DNA from: Acetivibrio mesophilus
Lineage (GTDB): Bacteria; Bacillota; Clostridia; Acetivibrionales; Acetivibrionaceae
Reading direction: 5' to 3'
Assembly: GCF_004102745.1 (NCBI RefSeq)
Contig: NZ_RLII01000018.1
Location: 1 to 64,000 of the forward strand
Length of the DNA stretch: 64,000 nt
In this document: positions 35,302-43,595 of the stretch, piece after piece
Layout: every line of letters begins with the position of its first letter
How positions within the stretch are numbered: position 1 is the first letter of the stretch
The notes under the pieces: generated by a model
What the model was told of the DNA's origin: nothing
The model's database searches: none
Seen by the model: only the letters and a program-made list of their open reading frames with translations
Program-made: the position numbers and the translations under genes

Positions 35302-36030
35302 ATCTATATTCCAATCGATGTTATTCCATGGACTTTCAGGATTGGTAAGTGCAATTGTTAAGTTATTAAGATAATGGCTATATACATCATTGTCATATCC
35401 ATTAAGAGAGTATAGCACTCCAACTGTGCTGGCAAGCCCGAATTCTTCGAAATCACAATAGTTTTCCTGTGCCAATTTGGCTAAAGTGTTTAAATACTTT
35501 TGAAGACTGCTCTCATTCAAATAGCCCATATATAAGCCCAATCGGCATATGCTTATGCAATTGCTGATATCATAAGCTAATATTCCTGCTGATGGCAAAT
35601 ACTTACCATACTGATTAATGATTGAATACTGGCAAAACTCCATACGGTTTTTCGAAAATGAATTGATAAAGTAGGCTCTATCTTTTTGAGGAATTGAAAC
35701 AAATAGGCGCCTTTTTTCTTCAAAAGACTTTTTCAAGTTGCTTCCGTTAAAGAGATGTTTAATGCAAATTATACAACTGTTTTCATCGGAGATATTAAAT
35801 GTATCGTTTAAAAAACTACTAATTTTTTCATCAACCTGCTTTTTAAAAAAGGAACTGCTTGATTCCGGTATACCTTGAAGGATTTCTTTTGTTAGATTCA
35901 ATTTTCCTTTTTTAACATTTTTCCAGAAAGGTTTGAACCTCTCTATAATTTCAAAGTCCTTTTCTGAACCCCAAATGGAAGTCAGACTCAGTGAAAGTCC
36001 CCACAACTGTACATTAATACTATTTGCCAT
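35284..36030 (-). CDS. DUF1266-type protein of the HscC/J-protein cluster
   Basis: The 248-residue soluble protein has no signal peptide. The C-terminal half shows AYDISNCISICRLGLYMGYL, LNTLAKLAQENYCDFEEFG and LNNLTIALTNPESPWNNIDW, which resemble the DUF1266 pattern (a helical AxDxxRxxxxxRxGxxxGYL block, an SWEEF-like block and a final PxSPWxxIxW). The biochemical role is unknown. In E. coli, DUF1266 proteins (YbeU, YbeR) are encoded beside hscC and J-domain genes, and the same neighbourhood occurs here, so a client-binding or chaperone-accessory role is a fair guess. The start has GGAGG nine bases upstream. The stop codon falls exactly in the left 32-bp repeat and overlaps the end of the convergent GH13 gene by 18 bases. 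Confidence 0.72.
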   Translation of the reverse strand: MANSINVQLWGLSLSLTSIWGSEKDFEIIERFKPFWKNVKKGKLNLTKEILQGIPESSSSFFKKQVDEKISSFLNDTFNISDENSCIICIKHLFNGSNLKKSFEEKRRLFVSIPQKDRAYFINSFSKNRMEFCQYSIINQYGKYLPSAGILAYDISNCISICRLGLYMGYLNESSLQKYLNTLAKLAQENYCDFEEFGLASTVGVLYSLNGYDNDVYSHYLNNLTIALTNPESPWNNIDWNIDLSKSF

Positions 36031-36065
36031 TTAATAAATCCTCCATCTTTGAAATAAAGTGCAAG

Positions 36066-37412
36066 TCAATATAATCCCTTTCGTTCATTGTTAAGACTTT
36101 TAATTGAAAAATAGGCTATTGCTACAATGAAAACAATTAACCCTATAGGTGAAAAAACTATAATAAAAAATAGTATTAGTGCAAGCATTGCTATAATGAT
36201 GCTTCCAACGGCAGCTAAAGGCGTACTAGGATTTTTAATTCGATCTATAAAATTTTTTATAAAATCAGAGATATACTTCAATTTGGTTGATAATTTCTTT
36301 TTTTCATATTTTATTTGCAAAATATCTGTTTCAAGATCAACCTTAGGATACCTGCTGCGGAAGTTTATTAAATACTGTTTTAGCAATTCATATTTTTTCA
36401 GATAATACAAGCATTTAATCATTCCTTTATTTGCATCCTTATTGTCTTTGTCAATTTTAATAACTTTATAAAAGTTTTGTGAAGCTTTCTCGAATTCATG
36501 CTTTTTGATGTAAGCATTGCCGCGGAACAATAACGAATCTACGTCTTTACGGTCTTTAGAAAAAGCATTGGCTAATGCCTCGATTGCATCATCATAATTT
36601 CGTAAGTAAAAAGAAGAAATTCCTTTAAGCCTATATATCAACGGGTCATTATTAAATATTTCTTCTGCTTTCATTAAATACTCAATTGAGCCCTTATAAT
36701 CTCCTTTCATAAAGCACTCAAAGGCAAGGAACCTAAATTTGGCAAAACTTGAGTAATCTATCGAAGTACTTTGATCAAAAAACTCAAAAGATAATCCGAA
36801 ATCATACTGAACAAGCTTTGTCCATCTAAATCTGGAATCTTCAAAAATCGAGAACTCGGAATCTATAAATTTCCAAACACTATGAGGAAGACAACAGTTG
36901 GTATTGAAAAAATTCCACGCATTTTCACTGAAATATTTATATTCATCAATAGACATTTCTGTAAATAATTTTTGCCAGCAACTTATTTCTCTGCGTTTGA
37001 AAATGTCATTATATAGGGCTTCGGCTTTTTCATATCGTGGGAATATATCATTGTTTGTCCTGCTGTTTATTTCCAAATCTTTCAGGTCTTCTTCATGCTT
37101 CGGATACTCATTATCGAAGGGTTCCTTTTCCTTTGACGGATTTATTTCAAAAAATACGCTATTGTCATCAAAATCGTCAACATCATCAAAAGTGTCATTA
37201 TTGTCAAAAATGTCATAATCCAATTCCTGCAAGCTTTTTCTCTTAGCTAAAAACTCAGCTCTCCTTATTGCCTCATCATAAGCTTCTCGAAGACGCATAA
37301 AACCTTCGGGGTCATCCTCAGGATTATGAACTTTGAGCATTTTCGCATATGCTTTTTTTATTGCTTTTATATCTGTAGTTTTTTCGATATCTAAAATATT
37401 CCAAATATCCAT
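36066..37412 (-). CDS. J-domain-like protein with TPR repeats and C-terminal membrane segments
   Basis: The 448-residue protein starts with a J-like domain (about 1-45: WNILDIEKTTDIKAIKKAYA). The usual His-Pro-Asp is replaced by His29-Asn-Pro-Glu-Asp in KVHNPEDDPEGF. An acidic spacer (about 65-130) and TPR-like helices (about 230-345, e.g. LIYRLKGISSFYLRNYDDAI) follow. Two hydrophobic segments (about 397-437) end the protein, so it is probably anchored in the membrane with the J domain inside. It should direct the Hsp70-like HscC encoded just upstream (one base between genes). Whether the altered HPD still stimulates ATPase activity is open; J-like proteins with HNPEDDPEGF are known beside HscC homologues. 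Confidence 0.85.
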   Translation of the reverse strand: MDIWNILDIEKTTDIKAIKKAYAKMLKVHNPEDDPEGFMRLREAYDEAIRRAEFLAKRKSLQELDYDIFDNNDTFDDVDDFDDNSVFFEINPSKEKEPFDNEYPKHEEDLKDLEINSRTNNDIFPRYEKAEALYNDIFKRREISCWQKLFTEMSIDEYKYFSENAWNFFNTNCCLPHSVWKFIDSEFSIFEDSRFRWTKLVQYDFGLSFEFFDQSTSIDYSSFAKFRFLAFECFMKGDYKGSIEYLMKAEEIFNNDPLIYRLKGISSFYLRNYDDAIEALANAFSKDRKDVDSLLFRGNAYIKKHEFEKASQNFYKVIKIDKDNKDANKGMIKCLYYLKKYELLKQYLINFRSRYPKVDLETDILQIKYEKKKLSTKLKYISDFIKNFIDRIKNPSTPLAAVGSIIIAMLALILFFIIVFSPIGLIVFIVAIAYFSIKSLNNERKGLY

Positions 37413-37413
37413 G

Positions 37414-39111
37414 CTAATTCTCCCAATCTTCTATTTTATTGAGAAAGGCCTCAAATTTTAATGATTCAGACTTAACTTCTTCGGGATTCTGTCTTTCAAG
37501 TACCGATTCAAAGTGTTGAATTGCTTTGGCAATCATTAATCTTAAATCGGAAAGGGTCTCTTCATACAGCCTTTCAGCCTTGGCTAATAGATATTTGCTT
37601 TTGGCATTTTCCCTAGGGTGAATTTTTATTTCTTCAAGTTCTTTAAGTCGCGCTTCAACTTCTTCGTCAGTTAATGTACAATCATTTCGAAGGATAACCT
37701 TACGCTTCTTTTCACCTGTTGCCACCGATGTAACCTCTACTTCAAGAATACCGTTAATATCATAGGTGTATCTTACGTCCACTGCAGATTTTCCCCGCGG
37801 GGCAGGAGGAACATACAATTCCAGTTCACCCAGCTTTATATTGTTTTCCACAAGGCGGCTTTCACCCTGATAAACGCTAACATTTATTGCCCTTTGATAA
37901 TCAAAAACATTATAAAGTCTTTTAACTTTACTGAAAGGAACAGTGGTATTGCGTTCAATTATGGGGAGGAAATGTCCGTCTTCAATTTCTCCAAATTCAT
38001 TAAAAGTTACTACTTCCACCCCTAAAGTATAAGGGCATACATCTGTAAGTACAGTTTCTTTAAAAAACTCATTGCGCTCTTTCATAGCTGCATATATTCC
38101 GGCGCCCAATGCTACAATTTCATCGGGATTAAGGGAGCAAAGGGGCAACCTTCCAAAGTATTTGGCGGCAAAAGAGCGAATAAGAGGCATTTTTGTTGAG
38201 CCGCCAACCAAAATTATTTCATCAAGGTCATGGGTATACATGTTTGAATCTCTAAAAGCTTTTAAGAGCGGTTGTTTTAGTTTTATCAATAAATCTTTCG
38301 ATATGGCTTCAAATTCACTGTTTGAAATAGCAAGATCATAATCCTGTCCGTTTATAGTATAGTTAAGACTGTAGCTGTCAGAGTTGGACAGGGAAATTTT
38401 GCACTTTTCTGCGAGCTTCTTTAATATTGACATAGCTTTTAAGTCAAGGTCGTACTTGTCTATATTATTGCGTTTTAGAAAATAGTCAATCAGACATTGA
38501 TCAAAGTCTTCTCCTCCTAAAAAGTTATTGCCTGCAACTGCTTTGACCTCAAATATATTATCGAAAAAATCCAGAATGGAAACGTCAAAAGTGCCTCCTC
38601 CCAAATCAAAAACTAAAAATTGCTTCTCATCCCCACTCTGGTGCAAACCATAAGAAACAGCAGCCGCAGTAGGCTCATTAATTAGACGTTCGACCTTTAG
38701 ACCGGCCAGCTCTCCAGCTTGCTTGGTAGCGCGTCTTTGCTGATCATTGAAGTAGGCGGGGACACTAATCACCGCTTCAGTTATTTGTGTGCCTAAGAAA
38801 GCCTCAGCATCAGCTTTTAAGGATCTTAGCACGAAGGATGAAAGTTCTGTAGGTGTAAAAGTGTATTTACCCAAAGTATATTTCTTATTTGTACCCATAT
38901 ATCTTTTAAAAGCAGCAGCAGTATGTTGAGGGTGGGTAATAAGTCTTTCCTTGGCTGCGCTGCCTACGATAATTTCATCATTATCAAGAACGCTCACTAC
39001 AGAGGGAGTTTTGCTTTCATTTAGAGCATTAGGTATAATAACGCACTCATTATCGATAACGCACGAAACTAAAGAGTTTGTGGTTCCCAAATCTATTCCA
39101 ATAATAGGCAT
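37414..39111 (-). CDS. hscC: Hsp70 family chaperone HscC
   Basis: The Hsp70 protein of about 565 residues is shorter than DnaK (about 610) and close to E. coli HscC. The ATPase domain has IIGIDLGTTNS, the phosphate loop FDLGGGTFDVSI and LVGGSTKMP. The substrate domain begins near residue 370 (DVCPYTLGVEV), and the C-terminal lid is short without the EEVD-like end. The ATG at 39111 follows AAGGTGAT at good spacing and gives the standard beginning, so I rejected an earlier in-frame start. It heads the operon hscC-J protein-DUF1266. A TATAAT (minus strand, about 39178-39183) may be its -10. No CIRCE element is seen, so it is probably not HrcA-controlled. Confidence 0.9.
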   Translation of the reverse strand: MPIIGIDLGTTNSLVSCVIDNECVIIPNALNESKTPSVVSVLDNDEIIVGSAAKERLITHPQHTAAAFKRYMGTNKKYTLGKYTFTPTELSSFVLRSLKADAEAFLGTQITEAVISVPAYFNDQQRRATKQAGELAGLKVERLINEPTAAAVSYGLHQSGDEKQFLVFDLGGGTFDVSILDFFDNIFEVKAVAGNNFLGGEDFDQCLIDYFLKRNNIDKYDLDLKAMSILKKLAEKCKISLSNSDSYSLNYTINGQDYDLAISNSEFEAISKDLLIKLKQPLLKAFRDSNMYTHDLDEIILVGGSTKMPLIRSFAAKYFGRLPLCSLNPDEIVALGAGIYAAMKERNEFFKETVLTDVCPYTLGVEVVTFNEFGEIEDGHFLPIIERNTTVPFSKVKRLYNVFDYQRAINVSVYQGESRLVENNIKLGELELYVPPAPRGKSAVDVRYTYDINGILEVEVTSVATGEKKRKVILRNDCTLTDEEVEARLKELEEIKIHPRENAKSKYLLAKAERLYEETLSDLRLMIAKAIQHFESVLERQNPEEVKSESLKFEAFLNKIEDWEN

Positions 39112-39281
39112 AGCAATATCACCTTCAATATTTGATATTTTAAAACTAAATTTTAATTTTTTATACAAAAATATTATATAACTTTTTTTCCTTTGTGGAA
39201 AGTAATAGTAATAAAGAAAAGAAGAAACTTAAAAAAAGATATTAGTGGTAAAATTCTAAGAAAAAATTCAAAGCATTAAGA

Positions 39282-39313
39282 AATGGAGGATTTACAAAGC
39301 CAGCGGCGAATTA
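39282..39313 (+). repeat. right copy of 32-bp direct repeat, vestige of the GH13 gene 3' end
   Basis: Identical to 35255-35286. In the GH13 reading frame it reads WRIYKASGEL and is followed at once by TAA (39314-39316 region), then by a terminator. It is best explained as the original end of the amylase gene, displaced by insertion of the hscC cassette. Confidence 0.88.
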
Positions 39314-39324
39314 TAAACAGTATG

Positions 39325-39353
39325 AAAAGGTTTGGTGCCCTTTTGTATTTTTG
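39325..39353 (+). terminator. terminator, probably the original one of the GH13 gene
   Basis: AAAAGG at 39325-39330 pairs with CCTTTT at 39339-39344 and is followed by a T-rich tract (GTATTTTTG). It lies about ten bases after the vestigial amylase stop codon, the expected place for that gene's terminator. Confidence 0.6.
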
Positions 39354-39457
39354 TTATTGGATATTATTGAAATTAGAGGCGAATGTGTTAGAATAATATG
39401 TATGATTAAAGGGATAAGCCTTTGACAATAAGAATATAGAGGATTTGAGGGAAAGAA

Positions 39458-40750
39458 ATGAAATTTGAACCGAAGAGTTATTTGAAGGATGAATTTGGAA
39501 TTGATAATAAAGTACTTAGAATTGCTGAATCGGTAGTAAATGATATAACACCAGTATTCGATAGGATTGACTCTATACGGGAGTTTAACCAGTATAAAGT
39601 AATTAAGGCGATGCAGAACAATAAACTGAGTGACTCCCATTTTGGAGGTACTACAGGATATGGCTATGATGACAGAGGCAGAGAGGTCTTGGATGATGTC
39701 TATAGGGATGTTTTCAAGGCAGAGGACGCCATGGTGAGACATCAAATTGTATCCGGTACCCATGCGTTGGCTATATGCCTTTTTGGAAATCTTAGACCGC
39801 AGGATGAGCTTTTGGCCCTCACAGGAAAGCCCTATGATACCTTAGAAGAGGTTATTGGATTAAGGGGAGAAGGGGGAGGCTCTCTAAAGGAATTTGGCGT
39901 ATCATACCGTCAACTGGATTTATTGAAGGATGGCAGTATTGATTACCAGTCAATTAAAAGTGCAATAAACCAGAGGACTGCGATGGTTCTAATCCAAAGA
40001 TCAAGAGGCTACGAATGGAGGCCTGCACTGTCTATAGATGAGATTGAAAAGGCTATCAGCCTTATTAAAAGTATAAAAAGTGATATAGTGGTTCTTGTGG
40101 ACAACTGCTATGGCGAGTTTGTTGAAGACAGAGAGCCGGTGGAGGTTGGAGCAGATATTGTGGCAGGTTCCCTTATAAAGAATCCGGGAGGTGGGTTAGC
40201 CCCTACTGGCGGTTATATTGCCGGGAAGAAGGAATGTGTTGAAAAAGCAGCATACAGGCTTACAACTCCCGGTCTGGGCAAGCATGTGGGGGCATCTTTG
40301 GGACATAATAGACATATGTTTCAGGGATTGTTTATGGCACCCCATGTGGTAGCAGAAAGCCTTAAGGGAGCGGTATTCTGTGCTGCGGTTATGGAGGCAT
40401 TAGGCTTTGAAACAAGCCCTAAAGTGAGTGATAATAGGGGCGACATTATTCAGGCTGTTAGATTTAATGACCCTGATAGCCTCATTGCTTTTTGTCAGGG
40501 AATACAGAAGGGCTCTCCTGTAGATTCCTTTGTTACACCGGAGCCTTGGGAGATGCCCGGCTATGACAGTCCTGTAATAATGGCTGCCGGAGCGTTTGTT
40601 CAGGGATCGTCCATTGAACTGAGCGCCGATGCCCCAATCAAACCTCCGTATACTGCTTATATGCAGGGAGGATTGGTCTTTGAACATGTGAAGCTTGGAA
40701 TTATGATATCTATACAAAAAATGTTGGAAAAGGGAATAATAAAAATCTAA
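39458..40750 (+). CDS. methionine gamma-lyase-like PLP enzyme (aluminium-resistance protein family, YnbB)
   Basis: This fold-type I PLP-dependent enzyme of 430 residues belongs to the group annotated as methionine gamma-lyase family or aluminium-resistance protein. SGTHALAICLFG is the N-terminal PLP-phosphate region, LVDNCYGEFVE holds the Asp/Tyr that face the cofactor ring, and AGSLIKNPGGG has the Schiff-base Lys. The true substrate of this subgroup is not established, so the name should be used with care. GAGGGAAAG lies just before the ATG. The next gene, HlyD-like, starts 19 bases later, so the two are probably cotranscribed. Confidence 0.88.
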   Translation: MKFEPKSYLKDEFGIDNKVLRIAESVVNDITPVFDRIDSIREFNQYKVIKAMQNNKLSDSHFGGTTGYGYDDRGREVLDDVYRDVFKAEDAMVRHQIVSGTHALAICLFGNLRPQDELLALTGKPYDTLEEVIGLRGEGGGSLKEFGVSYRQLDLLKDGSIDYQSIKSAINQRTAMVLIQRSRGYEWRPALSIDEIEKAISLIKSIKSDIVVLVDNCYGEFVEDREPVEVGADIVAGSLIKNPGGGLAPTGGYIAGKKECVEKAAYRLTTPGLGKHVGASLGHNRHMFQGLFMAPHVVAESLKGAVFCAAVMEALGFETSPKVSDNRGDIIQAVRFNDPDSLIAFCQGIQKGSPVDSFVTPEPWEMPGYDSPVIMAAGAFVQGSSIELSADAPIKPPYTAYMQGGLVFEHVKLGIMISIQKMLEKGIIKI

Positions 40751-40769
40751 TGCCGGAAGGTGAAGGAAG

Positions 40770-42038
40770 ATGCCGGAGGAGAACAAAAGCAAAATCAATG
40801 GAAGGATAAAGCTGGGAGGTCTTTTGATTGTCCTGTTTTTATTGCTGTACGTTCCGTCTTTTATATTCTGGGTTTACGGCAAGAATATCAATACGGATAT
40901 AATCAGAATGGGAGAGCTGGAAGACTATGTAACCACCGATGCTTACATTGTAAGAGATGAAACTGTAATCAACTCTCCTTCTGACGGAATTAGTGTAAGA
41001 AATATAGAAGAAGGAGATAAGAATGGGGTGGGAGATACCATTGCCACGGTATTGAATCAGTCCTCGGAGAAGCTTTTGGAGAATTTAAAGGCTCTTGACC
41101 TGAGAATAATTGAGGCAAAAAGGGAAAAGACCAAAAACGACAATTTCTTTTCTGAGGATATAAAAAAGCTTGATGAAGAGATTCAAAAAAAGCTGGTGCT
41201 TGTAATAGATCACAGCAACAACAATAGCATTTCGGCTGTTAAGCAAATAAAGGATCAGATTGATGAACTTATAAAAAAGAAAGCTACTATTTCAGGAGAT
41301 TTAAGTTATACCGATGCAAACATAAAAGCTCTTGAGAATGAGAAAAAGATACTGCAGGATAGTATAAATGCAAATAAAAGAAATATTGTTTCAAATTCAT
41401 CCGGAATAATATCTTATATGATTGATGGGTATGAGGGGGTTCTTAATTCTGAAAAAATATCGGAAATTACTCCGCAAATCCTGGATATGATAAAGGCTGT
41501 AGAAAACGACAGAAAAATGGATGACTTAAGCACACAGTATAATAAGCCCTTTGTTAAGGTGATTGGCGGCATAGACTATTATATAGTGTTTTCCATGGAG
41601 CGGGAAGGGGCCGAAGGTTTTAAGGTGGATGACTACCTAAACGTCAGGATTAATGATATTGACAGAGTTGTTGACGGGACAGTTGCATATAAATCCAATG
41701 AAATAGACGGAAAATATGTGATTGCTGTCAGGACGGACAAAGCCTTGAGTGATACTGCGAGTTTGAGGGTAATAAATGTCGAACTTATCAAGAGTCATTA
41801 TGAGGGGTTGATTGTTCCTGTTAAAAGCCTTGTTAATATTGATATGAACACGATGCAAGCAGAAATTGCACTGGTAAAAGCAAGAAGAGCAAAGTTTGTT
41901 CCGGTTAAAATCATTGGAAGAAATAATGATTTTGCAGTTATAGATAATATTGAAAATTATAAGGATGGCGGTGTGAGCTTGTATTCAAGCTACATTATAA
42001 ATCCAAAAAATATAGAGGAAGGACAGATTATAAACTGA
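40770..42038 (+). CDS. HlyD-like membrane-anchored adaptor protein
   Basis: The 422-residue protein has a cytoplasmic N-terminus, one membrane span (about 15-36) and a large outside domain. YIVRDETVINSPSDGISVRNIEEGD is a lipoyl/barrel-sandwich-like motif, and a long charged helical hairpin (about 105-215) follows, as in HlyD/membrane-fusion proteins. The C-terminal part has beta-rich segments. In clostridia such genes often stand alone upstream of the yggS-sepF cluster without a transporter, so a cell-envelope or division role is as likely as export. It overlaps yggS by one base, which suggests translational coupling. Confidence 0.78.
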   Translation: MPEENKSKINGRIKLGGLLIVLFLLLYVPSFIFWVYGKNINTDIIRMGELEDYVTTDAYIVRDETVINSPSDGISVRNIEEGDKNGVGDTIATVLNQSSEKLLENLKALDLRIIEAKREKTKNDNFFSEDIKKLDEEIQKKLVLVIDHSNNNSISAVKQIKDQIDELIKKKATISGDLSYTDANIKALENEKKILQDSINANKRNIVSNSSGIISYMIDGYEGVLNSEKISEITPQILDMIKAVENDRKMDDLSTQYNKPFVKVIGGIDYYIVFSMEREGAEGFKVDDYLNVRINDIDRVVDGTVAYKSNEIDGKYVIAVRTDKALSDTASLRVINVELIKSHYEGLIVPVKSLVNIDMNTMQAEIALVKARRAKFVPVKIIGRNNDFAVIDNIENYKDGGVSLYSSYIINPKNIEEGQIIN

Positions 42039-42739
42039 TGATTGGGGAGTTAGATTATATAAAAAGGAATCTTTATTCTGTCATGGAGAGAATAGAAAAA
42101 GCGGCTTCTAAGAGCGGAAGAAGTGCAAAAGACATTAAGCTTGTTGCGGTAACAAAAACTGTTGAACCGGATAGAATTCTTAAGATTCTTGATGAAGGCA
42201 TTGTCGATTTGGGGGAAAATAGGGTTCAGGAATTGACAAAAAAGTACGATATATTAAACAGGGAATGTAAGTGGCACCTGATCGGGCATCTTCAGACCAA
42301 CAAAGTAAAATATATTGTGGATAAGGTTTCCCTAATACACTCTGTTGACAGAATTGAATTGGCAAAAGAAATTCAAAAAAAGGCAGAGGCTATTGGGAAA
42401 ACCATAGATGTGCTGGTTCAGGTGAATGTCTCCGGAGAAGAGAGCAAGTTTGGCATTTGTGTACAAGAGGCATATGGTCTTGTAAGGGAAATAAATTCTA
42501 TGGCCAATGTAAGGGTAAAAGGTTTAATGACAATGGCCCCATATGCTGAAAATCCGGAGGGTATTCGATACGTTTTTAGTAGATTAAGGGACTTATCTAT
42601 TGACATTAATAAAGAAAAACTTGATAATAGTAGTATGGATATTTTGTCCATGGGAATGAGCAATGATTTTGAAGTTGCAATTGAAGAAGGAGCCAACGTG
42701 GTTCGAATAGGTACAGCTTTGTTTGGAAGAAGAAGTTAA
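42038..42739 (+). CDS. yggS: YggS/YlmE family PLP-binding protein
   Basis: The 233-residue PLP homeostasis protein (PLPBP family) has a single TIM barrel. Lys in VAVTKTV binds the cofactor, and GENRVQE, WHLIGHLQTNK, LVQVNVSGEESKFG and GLMTMAPYA are standard family blocks; SMGMSNDFEVAIEEGANVVR-type sequence closes the barrel. It has no established enzymatic activity and buffers free PLP. It opens the conserved yggS-sepF-yggT-ylmH-divIVA string that follows the division genes in many Firmicutes. Confidence 0.95.
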   Translation: MIGELDYIKRNLYSVMERIEKAASKSGRSAKDIKLVAVTKTVEPDRILKILDEGIVDLGENRVQELTKKYDILNRECKWHLIGHLQTNKVKYIVDKVSLIHSVDRIELAKEIQKKAEAIGKTIDVLVQVNVSGEESKFGICVQEAYGLVREINSMANVRVKGLMTMAPYAENPEGIRYVFSRLRDLSIDINKEKLDNSSMDILSMGMSNDFEVAIEEGANVVRIGTALFGRRS

Positions 42740-42803
42740 AGTTTATAAAAGGCTGATATTGACAATTAATATATTCTACAAAAGATAAATAGGAGGGAAA
42801 AAC

Positions 42804-43265
42804 ATGTCAACAATATTGAATAAGGTTTTGAATTTTGTAGGCTGGGAAACAGAGGATGAAGAGGAGGATATTGAAACTGTTGATGAGTCTCAAGACCTTG
42901 AACAGGAATTAAAGAGGCCTCAATTTGTTCAACCGATAACCAAAAGGTCTCAGAACAAGGTTGTTAATATTCACTCTGCGTCACAGTTTAAAGTAATTGT
43001 TATGCAGCCTGAGAGTTTTAATGATGCAAAGGATGTTTGCGACCATCTCAAGAGCAAAAAGCCGGTAGTCGTTAATCTCGGAAGCGTGCAAAAAGACACT
43101 GCCCAAAGAATAATAGACTTTTTGAGCGGCTCCATATATGCCCTTGACGGAAATATTCAGAAAGTTTCAAATGATATATTTATTGTTGCTCCGCATAATG
43201 TAGATATTATGGGGGATTTTAAAGAGGAGATAACGGCAAAAGCTGTTTTCCCATGGTCAAAATAG
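42804..43265 (+). CDS. sepF: cell division protein SepF
   Basis: The protein has 153 residues. A short amphipathic N-terminal helix that would bind the membrane (LNKVLNFVGW), an acidic linker (about 17-55) and the SepF core (about 65-150; PESFNDAKDVCDHLKSKKPV, QRIIDFLSGSIYALDG) are present in the usual order. It anchors and bundles FtsZ at the septum. GGAGGG lies before the ATG. Its place between yggS and yggT is the conserved one. Confidence 0.95.
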   Translation: MSTILNKVLNFVGWETEDEEEDIETVDESQDLEQELKRPQFVQPITKRSQNKVVNIHSASQFKVIVMQPESFNDAKDVCDHLKSKKPVVVNLGSVQKDTAQRIIDFLSGSIYALDGNIQKVSNDIFIVAPHNVDIMGDFKEEITAKAVFPWSK

Positions 43266-43284
43266 TTGGAGGATAGAGATATAA

Positions 43285-43569
43285 ATGGAGGGCGACAATC
43301 TGACCATTACGGCACTTAAAGCCTTAGGACTTTTATTTGAGATTATTCAATGGTCCATTGTTATACGTGCTATATTATCGTGGTTTCCGATACCAAAGAA
43401 TAATATATTTGTAAAGCTAATATTGCAGATTACAGAGCCAATACTTTCGCCTATTCGTAGTCTGCTTGAGAGCACATCCTTCGGTCGGAACTCCATGATA
43501 GATTTTTCTCCAATGATTGCATTATTGATACTTTGGATTATATCTTTTTTTATAGATATCATGATATAG
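43285..43569 (+). CDS. YggT family membrane protein
   Basis: The 94-residue protein has two membrane spans (about 8-27 and 70-92) and the family motif ILSWFPIPKNN with QITEPILSPIRSLL between them. YggT/YlmG proteins are found next to sepF; roles in division or osmotic tolerance have been proposed, but the molecular function is not settled. GGAGG precedes the ATG, and the gene lies 19 bases after sepF. Confidence 0.9.
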   Translation: MEGDNLTITALKALGLLFEIIQWSIVIRAILSWFPIPKNNIFVKLILQITEPILSPIRSLLESTSFGRNSMIDFSPMIALLILWIISFFIDIMI

Positions 43570-43595
43570 GCAGAATTTAAGGTGTATTGAATTAT

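Larger units (their letters stand above)
39112..39457. other. intergenic region with hscC promoter side, right repeat copy and terminator
   Basis: From the left this stretch holds the AT-rich leader and probable promoter of hscC, then the right copy of the 32-bp repeat (39282-39313), then a terminator hairpin (39325-39353), and finally the leader of the methionine gamma-lyase-like gene with GAGGGAAAG as SD. No further gene is seen. Confidence 0.7.

Noticed and set aside
39112-39281. CIRCE element for HrcA upstream of hscC
   Set aside because: No TTAGCACTC inverted repeat is present on either strand.
35287-39281. Integrase, transposase or terminal inverted repeats of an insertion sequence in the hscC cassette
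   Set aside because: The three genes fill the cassette and none resembles a recombinase. The ends show only direct, not inverted, repeats.
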